Shown here one piece after another: positions 61,519 to 64,000 of a DNA stretch of 64,000 bases; positions within the stretch are counted from its first letter, which is position 1; each line of letters opens with the position of its first letter. The stretch is from the NCBI RefSeq assembly GCF_010389155.1, contig NC_057767.1:1984001-2048000 (forward strand), read 5' to 3'. Source of the stretch: Erigeron canadensis. Taxonomy: Eukaryota > Streptophyta > Magnoliopsida > Asterales > Asteraceae. A program made the position numbers and the translations under genes. The notes under the pieces are model-generated. The model was not told the DNA's origin, ran no database searches, and saw only the letters and a program-made list of their open reading frames with translations.

Positions 61519-62471
61519 TTTTTTTTGAAAAGTAAATTTCTATTAAAACTCACCCCGGCAATTCGCCGGCGGTATATATGTACAACAATTTACAAAATGT
61601 TAAAATTACACCAATCTTCCCACGTAATAGTTATGTGTTTCGATCTCGTACTATACCATAAATATCCTAGAGACTTAATATTTTGTATAATCTTCAAGTC
61701 GTTTCTATTGGCGTTGTCAAATTTGATCTCGTTTCTAGCCTTCCATATACACCAACAACTTATTGCAACAATTCCTTTAATGGCTTGTTTCTCTTCCTTG
61801 CTCCTTCCGATTTGCTTGTGATAATCTAACAAATCCTTTGACATTAAACACAAAAAAAGGGCTTGATCTGCACCATCGGCTGATGGCATGCCAAACTGTA
61901 GCAGCTAAACCGCATTCACAGAACAAGTGCTCGACCGTTTCATCTTCTTCTCCACACAACGCACACATCAGATCCACCGCGAAACAATTCATGGCCTTGA
62001 GGGCAACCATGGTAGGAATGCGATCCATAGCGGCTCTCCACATAAAAACGTTGCATTTTTTCGGAATCCAATTACACCATTCCATTACTACTCTGTTTCC
62101 CATATTCAAGTTTCCCATCAAGAACTCTTTAACGTTTCTAACCGTCAAAATGTTATCGTTGCCTCCCATCCAAACCCACCTGTCGGGTCTGTTCGAAACA
62201 GAAATATCGGCCAGCAACCTTTTGAGAGAATCAAACTCCTCGAACTCTTCCAAGGTAGACAATCTTCGCGACCACTGCCAGCATCCATCGAAACTGCCAT
62301 TCCCCTCATTATATCTGTTCACCACCTTTGCCTTTTTCTCTTTCTCGAGTTTGAATAATAGAGGGTATTTAGACTGCAAAGGCTCGCTACAAACCCAATT
62401 ATCGATCCAAAATTTTATATCTCTGCCATTACCCGCCTCCCCTCTCAGCATTTGGTTAAAACCTTCCACCT
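61519..62471 (-). mobile_element. 5'-truncated L1-type LINE (953 bp)
   Basis: A minus-strand insertion flanked by a perfect 15-bp target duplication ATTTATTATTTATAT (61504-61518, 62472-62486), with a short A-tail at its 3' end. It codes only for the polyprotein end. Near the 3' end a CCGGC-GAATT-GCCGG hairpin lies about 30-40 bases before the A-tail. Confidence 0.9.
61590..62469 (-). pseudogene. LINE reverse-transcriptase C-terminal remnant
   Basis: The frame from 62469 holds IKFWIDNWVCSEPL, NVFMWRAAMDRIPT and a CALCGEEDETVEHLFCECGLA zinc cluster, the zf-RVT domain. After a frameshift near 61850-61890 it continues as GIVAISCWCIWKARNEIKF and ITWEDWCNF. It is a truncated, frameshifted copy and not functional. 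Confidence 0.85.
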
Positions 62472-62530
62472 ATTTATTATTTATATATCAATATCAATAT
62501 CAATACGAAAAGTATGTTTAAAAAAATATT

Positions 62531-62740
62531 AGAGAAAATGTCACAAATGGTCCCTGTGGTTTGTCATATTCGCATTTTGCCCCTTGTGTTTTTTTTTCGT
62601 TGCAACCAGTCCTTGTCTTTTTCGTTTTCATTGCTAGAAGCCCCTGACACCAACTTCTGTTAAATTTGGCTGTTAAACCCCTCATGTGCATTGCACATGA
62701 GGGTATAATCGTCATTTTTACAACCACAGGGACTGTATCT
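62531..62740. mobile_element. MITE with GGTCCCTGTGGTT inverted ends
   Basis: The left AATGGTCCCTGTGGTTTG and right ACAACCACAGGGACT are inverted. This is a widespread type of small plant element. An inner CATGTGCATTGCACATG palindrome is also seen. Borders are approximate. Confidence 0.5.
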
Positions 62741-64000
62741 GATAGAAAGAGTTTTTAATTTACAATATATATACACTTTATAAACTTTTATACATATATA
62801 TAATATATAGAGAGACACTTTGATTTCTTCACCAAAACTCATTTCAATCTTCAATCTGTAATCTTTTATGTTTCTTTCTTAATTTCCCATCAAATCATGC
62901 TTAAGAACCATAAAAAAAAAAAATCAAGAAAAAAACCCAAAGATCTCACCAATTTAAATCCCCATTGTTGAACCCAATAACCATTGGTGTTTAACTGTTC
63001 TTCATGATGAGTCTTCACAATCTGATCTTTCCAACTTTGATTCTTTTCTGGGAAACAGATCATAATGTGAGGTCGAAATCCATATATAGTTCTAAGGCTT
63101 CAAAAACTCAAAGAACAGGGTAAGTTACCAAAAACTTGAAATAAAAATGATGATAAATCTTCTCCCACTTCTTCTTTTGGTTGATTCTTGCATTTGGGCA
63201 ACATCATTGGGTTCAATTTCATAGAGAAATCAGTTGTAGAAAGTTGCATACCATGTGTTCGATAAAATGCTTCAATGAAAACCATTTTGTTTTCAATGCT
63301 GAATTCAAGCACTTTTAAAAGGATTTCCAGATATTAGATATATATTGTTGATTAGTGGCAAGGATTCAAATGATGTCGGCTTGTCAAAGGTATAATTCCC
63401 GACCTCATTTATATATAATTAGTATTATTATTCTTATTAATTGAATTGATGCCGAAGAAGCTTTTGGGATGTATACTGCCGACTTGTTATGAGGTTCTTT
63501 TGAAATTGAATATAAAAAACAAAAGAAGCTTTTGGGATGGGATGTATGTATGTATATCGGATAAAAGTATAAATGTTTGTATGTATTTTTTTTTCTGTTA
63601 GTTCATATCGGGCCACAAAAACAAAGAAAAGGAATGATATATAGCTATGGTGATTGGTTATTATCTGTCTATCTGTTTGTATGTATAATTGTATGTATAT
63701 GTTTTTCACTTGGTAAGGTTTTTAGCTATAGATGGATGGTGGATTTTTCACATGAACTCAAATTTTACTTTTTCACATGAACTTAGTCATGGTGAAAGTG
63801 AAGGGTTGCATTTGAGTCTGTACAACAATGATTTGATAGATTGGAGGGCAATGGCAGGATGTTGAGAAAAGGAGGCATAAGGAAGATGGGTAAAAGAGAG
63901 AAGCAGCAAGTAGAAGCAGATGACTAAGAGAGAGAAGCAAAGGAAAAAGAAAGAAGTGATTGGAGACTCATTATGACGTGAAATGACCACAATGCCCTCA
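62741..64000. other. Unassigned window end, possible gene 5' end
   Basis: A TATA-like run (62795-62812) is followed by a leader-like stretch and a good donor (GGGTAAGT at about 63118). This could be the non-coding first exon of a plus-strand gene that continues beyond the window. A minus-strand frame at 63100-63312 and others nearby are not recognised. No gene is claimed. Confidence 0.25.

Overview
This window is nuclear DNA of a flowering plant, most likely a eudicot and probably an Asteraceae-like asterid. It has short exons separated by AT-rich introns with GT-AG borders, plant-only gene families (JAZ, IGT/LAZY-DRO1) and very AT-rich intergenic DNA packed with small transposons. The family guess rests on the style of the repeats and is not proven. 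No bacterial, organellar, rRNA or CRISPR features were seen.

Layout. 1-4.3 kb: AT-rich repeats, two inverted copies of a 227-bp MITE, two Helitron 3' ends and a SINE. 4.37-9.43 kb: a 13-exon VIT/von Willebrand A protein gene. 9.9-14.2 kb: a decayed minus-strand reverse-transcriptase element split by a 2.38-kb solo LTR. 14.3-14.8 kb: a layered tandem repeat. 16-17.5 kb: a small Helitron and a hAT-type MITE. 17.84-20.95 kb: a secretory NDP-kinase gene ending in HDEL. 21-26.6 kb: gene-free. 26.68-28.17 kb: a LAZY/DRO1 (IGT) gravitropism gene. 28.2-31 kb: MITEs. 31.93-37.12 kb: a 10-coding-exon gene for a conserved plant protein, possibly linked to TRAPPII trafficking. 37-44 kb: MITEs, Helitron ends and a ~630-bp foldback. 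44.27-47.63 kb: a GOST/TMEM87-like seven-transmembrane gene. 48-51.5 kb: repeats. 52.0-54.2 kb: a dead PIF/Harbinger element carrying a nested MITE. 55.95-56.73 kb: a JAZ jasmonate repressor. 57.96-60.35 kb: a second dead PIF/Harbinger element. 60.6-62.5 kb: a LINE scrap, a hAT MITE with a perfect 8-bp target duplication and a 5'-truncated L1 LINE with a 15-bp target duplication. 62.5-64 kb: a further MITE and unassigned sequence.

All six intact genes are on the plus strand. Each was assembled by joining GT-AG exons whose phases sum to an open frame. They act in separate processes (ER/Golgi trafficking, jasmonate signalling, organ angle, nucleotide metabolism), and I see no sign that they form a cluster. 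The clearest non-gene signals are structural: nested transposons with exact target duplications, and several long foldbacks that could give hairpin RNA. I found no convincing new biological system. The foldback at 41.97-42.61 kb and the reverse transcriptase with a possible restriction-like endonuclease tail deserve a second look first.
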